A stretch of 64,000 nucleotides of DNA, taken from positions 62,001 to 126,000 of the forward strand of contig DKUB01000033.1 of the NCBI GenBank assembly GCA_002490465.1. The letters are read 5' to 3'. The notes below the pieces were generated by a model. The model was not told the DNA's origin. It made no database searches and saw nothing but the letters and a program-made list of their open reading frames with translations. Source of the DNA: Lachnoclostridium sp. UBA7215. Lineage in GTDB: Bacteria > Bacillota > Clostridia > Lachnospirales > Lachnospiraceae. Both the position numbers and the translations under genes were made by a program. Shown in pieces: positions 26,280-33,909 of the stretch. Each line of letters opens with the position of its first letter. The first letter of the stretch is position 1.

Positions 26280-26363
26280 TTTTTAATTGAAATATTAGGT
26301 TTTCAATAAAAATATTCTACCACGCATTTTTAGAGCTGTACAGCATTTTATTTCAATTAAAAA
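26280..26363. promoter_or_regulatory. Inverted-repeat operator pair upstream of the XRE gene
   Basis: TTTTTAATTGAAATA (26280-26294) is exactly repeated in inverted form as TATTTCAATTAAAAA (26349-26363), with 54 nt between. Each arm is itself near-palindromic around AATT. A perfect 15-bp match between two copies beside an XRE gene suggests paired operators that could loop. Confidence 0.6.
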
Positions 26364-26663
26364 GCCAATGGAGAATATAGCAACAACCCGGTTACTTATT
26401 ACATTGGCCGTAACTTACAATTTTATTATAGAACATCAGCAAGGAGGGATGTTCAAAGAACAAACAACAATGCCAAATCGTCCGGCTTGGGACTCATGAC
26501 CCCACACCGATAAAAGACGGTCGAAGCGGCAAAATAACCTGCTGACTTTATCGGTTCAGCTTAACCAAATTTGAGGAGAAATCCTGATTTTGGATAAGTT
26601 TTTGTACCCTTTTTAAGGTCAGCTTTCCATGCAATTTCTCCTCACCAAAAAAAGGAGAAAAAC
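26364..26663 (+). promoter_or_regulatory. Structured leader region of the 26664 gene
   Basis: 300 nt without a large ORF. It contains AAGGAGG followed by a 17-codon frame (26449-26499), CCGATAAA/TTTATCGG (26507-26554) and TGAGGAGAAAT/ATTTCTCCTCA (26571-26643), an 11-bp perfect inverted pair whose right arm lies just before the ribosome-binding site of the next gene and contains CTCCTC, complementary to Shine-Dalgarno sequences. It could form a leader that controls translation. Function is inferred. Confidence 0.4.
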
Positions 26664-27311
26664 ATGGAAAAAAAGACCATACAGGAAATAATTGATACTT
26701 TAGGTGTAAATTATGATGGAAGGCCTCTCGCAACCAATGAGGTACTTGTACTCTCCCATCAAGACAATCTCTTTATCAGCACAAACGTGACAAACGCAGA
26801 CAACATTGTTAATGTTCCTGTTCCGAACACGTGCAAGACTGTCAAGGCGGTTCTTATGGCTGTTGATAAGCAGTTTGAGGATATTGCCAAGGCGCAGTTC
26901 AATTCATGGCTTAATGACTATCTTGGACACTTTGCAAGTAAAATGATAACTGAATCCATCGAGGACAGGCAGGAGCGTGAGCTCCCGGAACGCGGTCAGT
27001 CTCCCAGCGCCGAGGATGAAGTCATCGGCAAGCAAAATTTTGAAGACAGCATCAGAATTCTGATTCAGGATGATCCGCAATCCGCTTATGCAGCCCTGCT
27101 TAAGGTAAAGGGCTATAAGGGTTCCGAGTTTGATAAAGAGATGCACCTTGGACATAATGCATCCAACAAAGCTACGAAAAAGATGGAACATCTGCTCACC
27201 GAGCTTCTTGCTGGCAAGGATATCGAAATCAGGACCAACAACACCCAACGCACTACGGATTATCGCATGAAAGCGGAAAAGATTCTCGATGAACTTATAA
27301 AGCTTATCTGA
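26664..27311 (+). CDS. Uncharacterised island protein
   Basis: 215 residues, starting at ATG with AAAGGAG 6 nt upstream. It is soluble and mostly helical, with a Glu/Arg/Gln-rich middle (about 95-115) and lysine-rich C-terminus. No motif recognised. It is the only rightward full gene in the central island, divergent from the XRE regulator, and ends at a strong terminator facing the nuclease-like gene. The GC-richer codon choice compared with the adjacent DUF2971-like gene suggests a different origin. Confidence 0.55.
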   Translation: MEKKTIQEIIDTLGVNYDGRPLATNEVLVLSHQDNLFISTNVTNADNIVNVPVPNTCKTVKAVLMAVDKQFEDIAKAQFNSWLNDYLGHFASKMITESIEDRQERELPERGQSPSAEDEVIGKQNFEDSIRILIQDDPQSAYAALLKVKGYKGSEFDKEMHLGHNASNKATKKMEHLLTELLAGKDIEIRTNNTQRTTDYRMKAEKILDELIKLI

Positions 27312-27339
27312 TTTTACCTGTGAATGACACACCTTTACG

Positions 27340-27381
27340 AACAAAGAGCCGAGCAGATAATTCTGCCCGGCTTTATTTGTT
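27340..27381. terminator. Bidirectional terminator between convergent island genes
   Basis: AGCCG-A-GCAG (27347-27356) pairs with CTGC-C-CGGCT (27363-27372), extended by AACAAA/TTTGTT. T-rich on both sides. Confidence 0.75.
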
Positions 27382-27808
27382 ATCCTCTAACAACATTTAT
27401 TCCGCCTTGCTCATCCACTTCAAAAACTTTCACATCCCGTAGCAGATGTCCATCAATACGGACATAGTATTCCGCCAAAGTCTCCTGTTTATTGAGATGT
27501 ACGGCTTTCTTTATACATAAGACCTTCGTGGTGTCATCCGGCAGATAGCTCATGTAAAACAGAGCCTCGTTCATACCCATCATCTTCCCACTCGGCACAT
27601 TCCCGGTATCCGTCCATGTGTAGCACTTGCACTCCACCACTATCTTCTTGTCATCCGAAACGCAGTCAAACTTATGGTTCTTGGAAGGATGCCCTATCGG
27701 GATTGCTACCTCCAGATCAAAGTCTGTCTTAAAATATTCTGACACGCTTTTGCAGACCATTTCCTGAAAAATCTTTCCCACCTTCGGATTTTCGCTGTTG
27801 GTATTCAT
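27380..27808 (-). CDS. PD-(D/E)XK-like nuclease domain protein
   Basis: 142 residues. The core HKFDCVSDDKKIVVECKCYTW gives Asp (FD) then 12 residues later E-C-K, a classic restriction-endonuclease-like (PD-(D/E)XK) active-site spacing; an upstream Glu (near residue 16, QEMV) may complete it. This fold cuts DNA or RNA, as in restriction enzymes and repair nucleases. It is the third gene of a compact operon (16 nt after the glycosylase-like fusion gene). I infer a nuclease; the target and whether it is active remain open. Confidence 0.7.
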   Translation of the reverse strand: MNTNSENPKVGKIFQEMVCKSVSEYFKTDFDLEVAIPIGHPSKNHKFDCVSDDKKIVVECKCYTWTDTGNVPSGKMMGMNEALFYMSYLPDDTTKVLCIKKAVHLNKQETLAEYYVRIDGHLLRDVKVFEVDEQGGINVVRG

Positions 27809-27824
27809 TCTTTTTTCTCCCCGT

Positions 27825-29012
27825 TTACTTTTTGTGACAGTAAGGCTTTACCGGGCATTCCGTACATTTCGGAGATGCACCGCAGATTTCTCCATACTGC
27901 TCGGAACAGAAACTCCAGATGATATTGTCGATTGCAGCCATCGAAAGTCCACTCTTTTTCGACAGCTTCCGCACGGTATTAACAACCTCAGACACCGTTG
28001 CCGTTTCGTGATTGCTTGTCCCCATCCGTTTCGAGCCAAGGAATCTCCTCAAGTGGACATCCGGCTTCGCGCCGTCAATACCCACATTCCGCAGATACTC
28101 CCAGCACAAAACTTCTCCCATATTCCGCAGCTTATATTTCGACTTGTAATTTGTCAGTATTTTCACTATCTCATGTGCCGGGGCAGATATCACGAAAGCA
28201 TCAAGACTGCTGTACTCCGCCTCTATGGAACGCAGTGTCGCAATATTGTCCGGCAGATACTTCATCTGGTCATGTATATTCCTATTTCCACATTTTATCT
28301 CTCTGATGCGGTCTACAAAATATGTATCGGTCTGTTCCAATATCCTCTCCGCATCGTACCCAAAAAAAATATCATCTATCTCGTCCAGATGTTTCACGAC
28401 CTCTGCCCAAGGTCTTTGTGCGCTGAGAAGAGAATACACCATCGCCTGCAGATGTTCCGAAAAGCCATAAGTCTTGCCGTCCTTACGAGCCGTTACCTTA
28501 TTGTCGATAGTTTCATCGTATTTCATGCCGTGTTCAACAAGATAGTCCCGCATGACGAAAAGGTACTCACTCTCCCTGCAGACACGGACGCCTCCCGACT
28601 CATCAATCTCCTTCAACCGTTCCAGCCATTTTTTTATACAGCCTTTCTTGAAAAATCTGAGCAACGCACCGTCACAGAACCGCTCCGCCCGGACAGCACC
28701 CAGCAGCATCGCTATGACGCATTTACCGTCCAGTATGGACACATCTTTAGCAGACATGGAATCCATCCCCCACTCTATGCCGTTAGCCTCCAAAATACTG
28801 CTGTAATGATTCAGTCCATACTCCGGGTGCATCTGCTCAAAATTATATATAACATCCTCAAATTCCCGGATGATCCTTGAGTAATTCACAAACGGCATCT
28901 GAATTGGATGTTCCGGGGTTCCGTCATTTACACGATCAATCATCCAATCTCCGATTTTATCTTCTTCAAGCATCGGTAGAAAATCTGTGAGTGATTTATA
29001 AACTCCGACCAT
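27825..29012 (-). CDS. DUF6508-like / HhH-GPD Fe-S DNA glycosylase-like fusion protein
   Basis: 395 residues. Residues about 1-90 resemble DUF6508 (a small domain with a conserved Tyr- and acidic-rich start). The C-terminal third holds a helix-hairpin-helix-GPD-type pattern: GIDGAKPDVHLRRFLG gives the conserved Asp, and CGASPKCTECPVKPYC provides four Cys spaced 5-2-5 for a [4Fe-4S] cluster, close to endonuclease III (6-2-5). No equivalent of the lyase Lys is obvious, so a monofunctional glycosylase is more likely than an endonuclease. It would remove damaged or modified bases. The operon with a nuclease-like gene suggests a base-excision or anti-phage role in which modified DNA is first excised and then cut (inference). 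Confidence 0.65.
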   Translation of the reverse strand: MVGVYKSLTDFLPMLEEDKIGDWMIDRVNDGTPEHPIQMPFVNYSRIIREFEDVIYNFEQMHPEYGLNHYSSILEANGIEWGMDSMSAKDVSILDGKCVIAMLLGAVRAERFCDGALLRFFKKGCIKKWLERLKEIDESGGVRVCRESEYLFVMRDYLVEHGMKYDETIDNKVTARKDGKTYGFSEHLQAMVYSLLSAQRPWAEVVKHLDEIDDIFFGYDAERILEQTDTYFVDRIREIKCGNRNIHDQMKYLPDNIATLRSIEAEYSSLDAFVISAPAHEIVKILTNYKSKYKLRNMGEVLCWEYLRNVGIDGAKPDVHLRRFLGSKRMGTSNHETATVSEVVNTVRKLSKKSGLSMAAIDNIIWSFCSEQYGEICGASPKCTECPVKPYCHKK

Positions 29013-29024
29013 TCTTTTACACCT

Positions 29025-29429
29025 CTACTTCCACTCTCCTGTATACAAGTCAAGAAATTGTTCCAATTTAATTTCACTTTGGAACATTTCTCCGTACTCT
29101 CCAGCCCTTGTTTGATCATCAAGTTTAAATGAAATATTATATAACTTACCTGTTTTGGTTTTCTGTATCATATCATTGTCCAGGAAAAATTGAATAACTT
29201 TCTTATGACTTTCCATATCATCACATTCAAGATAAAAACATGAAACGCCATCCGGCGCATCGCTATGCTTAGCTTCTAAAACAATCCCCTGCTCCACTGC
29301 AGCTTTGCAAAGCCCTGCCACTCTTTCTTTATCCTTAAAAAAATACATCCACTTTCCCACCTTATGCTCGTCGAACTGAGGCTTTCCCTCAATGTAGAAA
29401 ACCCAAGGTCCTAAATTAATAATTTTCAT
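29025..29429 (-). CDS. Uncharacterised first gene of the glycosylase-nuclease operon
   Basis: 134 residues, soluble, alpha/beta mixed, with a strong AAGGAG site 9 nt upstream. I do not recognise a family. The sequence has a repeated acidic/aromatic pattern (KVGKWMYFFKDKERVAGLCKAAVEQG...) like a small ligand-binding or protein-binding module. The next gene starts 12 nt after its stop, so the three genes are one transcript. Confidence 0.55.
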   Translation of the reverse strand: MKIINLGPWVFYIEGKPQFDEHKVGKWMYFFKDKERVAGLCKAAVEQGIVLEAKHSDAPDGVSCFYLECDDMESHKKVIQFFLDNDMIQKTKTGKLYNISFKLDDQTRAGEYGEMFQSEIKLEQFLDLYTGEWK

Positions 29430-29507
29430 TATAACAGTCTCCTTCCTTTCCTCTAATAAAATCAGTCTATCAAACCAAGTATCCCAAAAAACGGACTCGT
29501 TATTTTT

Positions 29508-30557
29508 CTACACATCTGCCCTTGTATAAAATGTCGCTTTTCCTTTTCCATGCCTGTCAATAATCCCGTCCTTCATCAGTTGTGTCAACGAATTTTCTAC
29601 AGAAGCCTTAGACAGGGACGGCACAAGTTCCATGATCTCACTCTTTGTAAATTTACCGATTTTTTCATAAACTGCTTTTCTGACCATTTCTATTGCGGGC
29701 AGCTTATCATCCACAAAACTGATCCTTGTCTCAAAATCCCTATAAGCTGCCAGCACGATTCCAAGCAAATATTTTATAAATGGTGACGGATCATTTTCAT
29801 TCTCGTGCCAGCCAATTCCGCACTGTTCCAATACATCGTAGTAATTTTCTTTGGTCTTTTCTATTTTACTCTCCAGGCTGATATATCTCCCCACAACATA
29901 CCCACACCGATATAAAAGAAGTGTGGTGAGCAGGCGCGACATCCGGCCATTTCCGTCATTGAATGGATGGATGCATAGAAAATCATTGATAAAAATCGGG
30001 ATCAATACCAGCGGGTCCACGATGCAGGCATCGATTGCCTGATTAAAATTATCGCAGATGGAATCGACTGCCCCTGGTGTCTCATAGGGTGCCAATGGAG
30101 TAAATCGTACTGTCTGCGTTCCATCCGGGTGATTTTCGGCTATCACATTCTGTGTATTCTTAAACCTTCCCCCAATATCCTTCTGTGAATATTGATATAA
30201 ATCCCGGTGAAGCTGCAAAATATAAGAGGAACGAATCGGGATATATTCATAGCTCTCATGAATGGTATTTAAAACATCCCGATACCCCATGATTTCTTCC
30301 TCATCCCTATTCTTAGGCGTTGTCTTTTCCATAACAAGCTGCTGAAGTCTGGTACTTGTCGTAACAATACCTTCAATTTTATTGGAAGCCTCAGTACTTT
30401 GTATTTTTGCTATCTCGACCAGTTTTTCCAGTGCGGCTGGTTTCTGCTTAAGATATAATTCCTGTTTTCCTTTAAACTCATGGATCTGTGCTACCAATCC
30501 AAGAATTTCCGAATCCCATCTGTAATCTTTCAAATTAGCATAGTTAAAAATCCGCAT
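29508..30557 (-). CDS. Fic-family AMP-transferase-like protein (class II)
   Basis: 349 residues. The catalytic Fic motif HPFNDGNGR lies at 197-205, and an N-terminal inhibitory helix with SNKIEG (58-63, [S/T]xxxE[G/N]) indicates self-inhibition (class II). The C-terminal 80 residues resemble a winged helix (FTKSEIMELVPSLSKASVENSLTQLMKDG). It could add AMP or another nucleotide to target proteins or bind DNA to repress its own promoter. Its 5' region is crowded with CGCCTAA/TTAGGCG motifs. It is the rightmost gene of the island; target unknown. Confidence 0.85.
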   Translation of the reverse strand: MRIFNYANLKDYRWDSEILGLVAQIHEFKGKQELYLKQKPAALEKLVEIAKIQSTEASNKIEGIVTTSTRLQQLVMEKTTPKNRDEEEIMGYRDVLNTIHESYEYIPIRSSYILQLHRDLYQYSQKDIGGRFKNTQNVIAENHPDGTQTVRFTPLAPYETPGAVDSICDNFNQAIDACIVDPLVLIPIFINDFLCIHPFNDGNGRMSRLLTTLLLYRCGYVVGRYISLESKIEKTKENYYDVLEQCGIGWHENENDPSPFIKYLLGIVLAAYRDFETRISFVDDKLPAIEMVRKAVYEKIGKFTKSEIMELVPSLSKASVENSLTQLMKDGIIDRHGKGKATFYTRADV

Positions 30558-30558
30558 T

Positions 30559-30674
30559 CGCCTAACCTCCTTTGCTTTCGCCTAATTATATCACTTCTTT
30601 AGGCGATAATCAATATTTTGTCCAGCTTCCGCCTAATGTATTCTCAAATTATGCGAAAGCATAAGCATTAGGCG
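30559..30674 (-). promoter_or_regulatory. Repeated CGCCTAA operator motifs upstream of the Fic gene
   Basis: CGCCTAA occurs at 30559-30565, 30579-30585 and 30630-30636, and in inverted form at 30599-30605 and 30667-30673. Two inverted pairs result. The first copy lies between the ribosome-binding site and start codon. The helix TTATGC-GAAA-GCATAA (30649-30664) is nested. The five-fold motif is consistent with a DNA-binding protein (possibly Fic's winged helix) repressing the gene. Confidence 0.65.
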
Positions 30675-31172
30675 ATTTCAGGATCCAAAAATATATATAT
30701 TTTTTATTCCAACCAAAATTTAAGCCAAATTAAAATAGCCAGCACCTTTCACGCTGACCGCAGTACCTTTATAACGACTATTGCATAATTAAACGACTGC
30801 CTTCTGAATTTCAAACTTTTTAACGATACCCCTACTTCATAACGATAGTTTCTGAAAATTCCTACATTGTAACGATTGCCCCTACTGTCTTAACGATAAC
30901 TGTAATATCCGTAGTTTTCCTTTCTCCATTCGTAGTATTACCGTAGTCTCTATTTTGAAAAGGGAAAGTTATGCCCCCACTCTGCAAACTTATACCAAGA
31001 TATGCTTCTCACACCACACCCCTGCCGTGGCAGACAAATAGTATCTTTATCATAATTTATCCTTTCTCAAAATGCCCGAAAATGCTATAATATCTTCTAT
31101 GCAAATAATTTTCTTATCCTATTCATGCCTTTTCCTAATTTCATCCATATCCGATGTCAGTGACTTTTCTTA
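30675..31172. other. Right island edge with TAACGAT repeats and no gene
   Basis: About 500 nt, AT-rich, no believable ORF. TAACGA(C/T) occurs at 30772, 30821, 30840, 30870 and 30891, and AAACGAC at 30792-30798, spaced alternately about 20 and 30 nt (a period near 50). At 30783 the sequence TGCATAATTAAACGAC matches the left-edge repeat at 24100 except one base in the first 14. The rest up to the xylanase gene has nothing identifiable. Confidence 0.55.
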
Positions 31173-32372
31173 CTAATACTCCTTCTTTGCTGTCTCCATC
31201 ACACTCTGATAACACGGTTTTTCCTTAAAGTCCTCATCAAATAAGAGCGGATAGCTTGTCTCTCCCTTAAAACTGCTGAGCCACGAATCCTCATCTGTAA
31301 CACCCCAAAATGTCACATTGGTAATATTGGCAACACCGGTTCGTTTTGCCCTAATAATTATTTCAAAAAATTCCTTATATCGCTCTGCCTGTACCTGAAG
31401 CCCCTCTTCTGAATTATCGGTATTGTGCATATCGATTTCTGTCATCTGAATCTCTAAGCCTTTTATTTTCCCATATTCCCGCAGTGCCTCCTCAAGCATA
31501 TCCGCGGATGGAAAACTCATATCCCAGTGGCTCTGCATTCCCATACCGTCAACAAGTCCCTTTTCCCGCAGGCGGTTTAGAAGCTCCACAATCAGCTCTC
31601 TCTTTTCCGGCACATATTCATTGTAGTCATTATAGAAAAGTTTTACATCCTTATCTGCATACTTTCTTGCGAAGGTAAAAGCATCTGTAATATAACTCTC
31701 ATCCCCATAGGTCTCATACCAGCCGCTTTCTGTGCGGTATCCGCCATTATCTCCCATTGCCTCATTGACAACATCCCATGCATAAATAACACCGGGATAA
31801 TTTTCCTGACAATATGTGAGCACTTTTTTAATATAAGCTTCCATTCTCTTTTTCATCGTCTCTTTGTCGGCAGGCCCCTTGGATGGCTCATAGTCTTTTC
31901 CAAAAAACCAACTTGGTGTCTGGCTGTGCCATACAAGACAATGTCCACGCAGCTTTAGATTTCTCTCCTGTGCCGTCCGCAGTATCTTGTCCAGATTTTC
32001 TGTCCGGATTTCCGGCATTTTATCTGCGCTTTTCTCGGTCGCCGGGCCATCCAGCAGGCTTTCCGGTTTCAGCTCGTTTCCCATTGTAATCCGATTGTAG
32101 TATTTATTAATAAAATCCATCTGCTCCTCATTGTTAATCGTCCCCATCACAATGGACGCTCCAACTGTAAAATCATTTTGGAACGCATCTTTTAAAACAG
32201 TCGCATTTTTAACCTCTTCCGATACAGCTCCTCCGGTGCTGCTCTCCTGGCTTTGCATTGCAGACGGGGAAGTGCTTAACGGTGGCTCATCCGCCCCCTT
32301 TGTTCCACATCCTATCAGCGCCACTGCCGCCAAAACCAATACAACGCCCATCAACCAATTATTTATTCTCAT
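31173..32372 (-). CDS. Endo-1,4-beta-xylanase, GH10 lipoprotein
   Basis: 399 residues from the ATG at 32372 (GGAGGG upstream; an earlier in-frame start lacks one). Residues 1-22 form a lipoprotein signal peptide with lipobox LIGC. After a Ser-rich linker, the GH10 barrel begins at about residue 60: acid/base Glu in WDVVNEAMGD and nucleophile Glu in IQMTEIDMHN. It cleaves internal beta-1,4 bonds in xylan outside the cell and stays membrane-anchored, providing oligosaccharides. It lies 51 nt before the end of the secreted duplicated protein gene (same strand), so the two may be co-transcribed. Confidence 0.92.
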   Translation of the reverse strand: MRINNWLMGVVLVLAAVALIGCGTKGADEPPLSTSPSAMQSQESSTGGAVSEEVKNATVLKDAFQNDFTVGASIVMGTINNEEQMDFINKYYNRITMGNELKPESLLDGPATEKSADKMPEIRTENLDKILRTAQERNLKLRGHCLVWHSQTPSWFFGKDYEPSKGPADKETMKKRMEAYIKKVLTYCQENYPGVIYAWDVVNEAMGDNGGYRTESGWYETYGDESYITDAFTFARKYADKDVKLFYNDYNEYVPEKRELIVELLNRLREKGLVDGMGMQSHWDMSFPSADMLEEALREYGKIKGLEIQMTEIDMHNTDNSEEGLQVQAERYKEFFEIIIRAKRTGVANITNVTFWGVTDEDSWLSSFKGETSYPLLFDEDFKEKPCYQSVMETAKKEY

Positions 32373-32423
32373 ATCAAACCCTCCATTTTGATATCTCTCC
32401 CAAAATAAAATAGGCAAAAACAG

Positions 32424-33239
32424 TCACCGCGCTATCGACCTGGCCACCTTTATCACGGATTTATTTAATTTCTGATACTGTTTTGCCGCCTTTTTCGACG
32501 CACCCATAATCTGTACATCCGTAGGAAATTCCGCCACATAAGAAACTCCGTTCCAAATGCCCACCCGTTCATAAGACGGCAGCTCCTTATAGGAATCATC
32601 CTTATATTTTGAGATAGAAAACAAAAATCCTTCCCCTGTTTCATCATAACATTCCCTGGCATAAAATGCCACAAAAGAATTCTTCTTTCCCTTAACCACC
32701 TTATAATTGCCCTTCCAGAATGACGGCAGTTTCAGTGAAAAATCCTTGGCATGATATACATTCTTTCCCGTTCTCTTTACCGGCATTATGGTATACGGTG
32801 TATCATATACAGCAGGAGTCAGCTTATTATACTGTTTAATTGCCGCCTTTGTGGCTCCAATAGTCTGGATTTCAGTAGGAAACATTGCCACATAATTCAT
32901 CCCATTCCATCGGCCGACCAGCTCATACATCGGCATATCTGTATAGGAATCGCCCTTATATCTCCAAATCGAAAACAGAAAACCATCGCCCGTTTCCTTA
33001 TAAATCTTTTTCGCAGAGAAAAACACATAAGAACCATGTTTTTTCCCGCCACGGCTTTTCATCACATAGTTATTTTTCCATCCTGCCGGAATTTTCAAAG
33101 TATAATCAGGGGCTGCTTTTATCGTAGTATTTTTATTCTTTCCCGCAGCCGATACTGTTTTTTCCATCGGAACGCTGCCATACCCTGCCACAAGTGACAG
33201 GGTAATAACAGCCGCCAAAATAGAGCGAATTATTCTCAT
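32424..33239 (-). CDS. Secreted protein with two internal repeats
   Basis: 271 residues with a signal peptide (about 1-32). Two copies of an about 100-residue module follow (about 45-140 and 160-260); both contain (S/T)YVxFxA, GxGFLFSI, KGDSY/KDDSY and WNGxxYVAxFPT. Within each copy alignment is high, implying recent duplication. No known domain assigned. It may be a surface-located binding protein. It is upstream of the xylanase on the same strand, which suggests a shared role in polymer capture, though not proven. Confidence 0.6.
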   Translation of the reverse strand: MRIIRSILAAVITLSLVAGYGSVPMEKTVSAAGKNKNTTIKAAPDYTLKIPAGWKNNYVMKSRGGKKHGSYVFFSAKKIYKETGDGFLFSIWRYKGDSYTDMPMYELVGRWNGMNYVAMFPTEIQTIGATKAAIKQYNKLTPAVYDTPYTIMPVKRTGKNVYHAKDFSLKLPSFWKGNYKVVKGKKNSFVAFYARECYDETGEGFLFSISKYKDDSYKELPSYERVGIWNGVSYVAEFPTDVQIMGASKKAAKQYQKLNKSVIKVARSIAR

Positions 33240-33436
33240 AAAAGTCTCCTTGCTTAATTGTCTCAGTAATTGTATGCTTTTTTACGGTTTCTCCATTATT
33301 TGACACTTCAAATGCGGCCTTAAAACAAATTCCCATGTTTTAAAGCATTTTATCTTCACTGGATGTCACAATCTATATCTGATTTCCATAGAAGAAATAC
33401 CTGTCACTTACATCCGATACCGGAGCAGTGGCAGCA

Positions 33437-33694
33437 TTATGTTGTCTCTTTTTCTAATAAACTTGTATAACAAATATAATTTTTAAAAAATAATACTCCT
33501 GATAAAGCTAATGCACAGCCAAGTCCAGAGTAGAAAAAAGCGACAAAAATATCGGGGAATAATCCGGCAGCCCTGAAGCCAATTCCACCGCCCATCATGC
33601 AGGCCATGATAATATATGCCTGTAAATCAAAAAAATTCCAAAATGGCCTGTAATCCTCATACTTCAAAATTCTCCTTGTATGCTTTTGGCTCAT
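33437..33694 (-). CDS. Small membrane protein
   Basis: 85 residues with two membrane helices (about 22-42 and 47-68) and a charged N-terminus. I use the ATG at 33694; a TTG at 33700 with AAAGG 5 nt upstream would add two residues and cannot be excluded. Not recognised. It is isolated from both neighbours by about 200 nt. Confidence 0.45.
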   Translation of the reverse strand: MSQKHTRRILKYEDYRPFWNFFDLQAYIIMACMMGGGIGFRAAGLFPDIFVAFFYSGLGCALALSGVLFFKNYICYTSLLEKETT

Positions 33695-33770
33695 ACTCAA
33701 CTGAACCTTTCAGCCAGTTTTTGCTCTACGCTTTGGGTACTTACTCATGTTCCTCCTTTTGGACACAAAA

Positions 33771-33804
33771 GACGCATGGTTTACAATTTACTGTTCCATG
33801 CGCC
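33771..33804 (-). terminator. Probable terminator of the 679-aa chemoreceptor gene
   Basis: CGCATGG (33773-33779) pairs with CCATGCG (33796-33802), with a T-run on the minus strand (TTTTGTGTCC). It lies about 105 nt past the stop codon. Confidence 0.5.
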
Positions 33805-33909
33805 TTTACAAAACCAACTTATACGGAGATATGGCATGATATAAAAGGACAAGCGGAAAACTCTTATTTTAAGCCATTCCTGCAAGATACTATAAAGTAA
33901 TCTTCACCT

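Noticed and set aside
27798..28880. 360-codon rightward frame across the glycosylase-like fusion gene
   Set aside because: Antisense to a gene with clear HhH-GPD and Fe-S motifs and a good ribosome-binding site; the sequence has frequent His/Cys/Ile typical of shadow frames.
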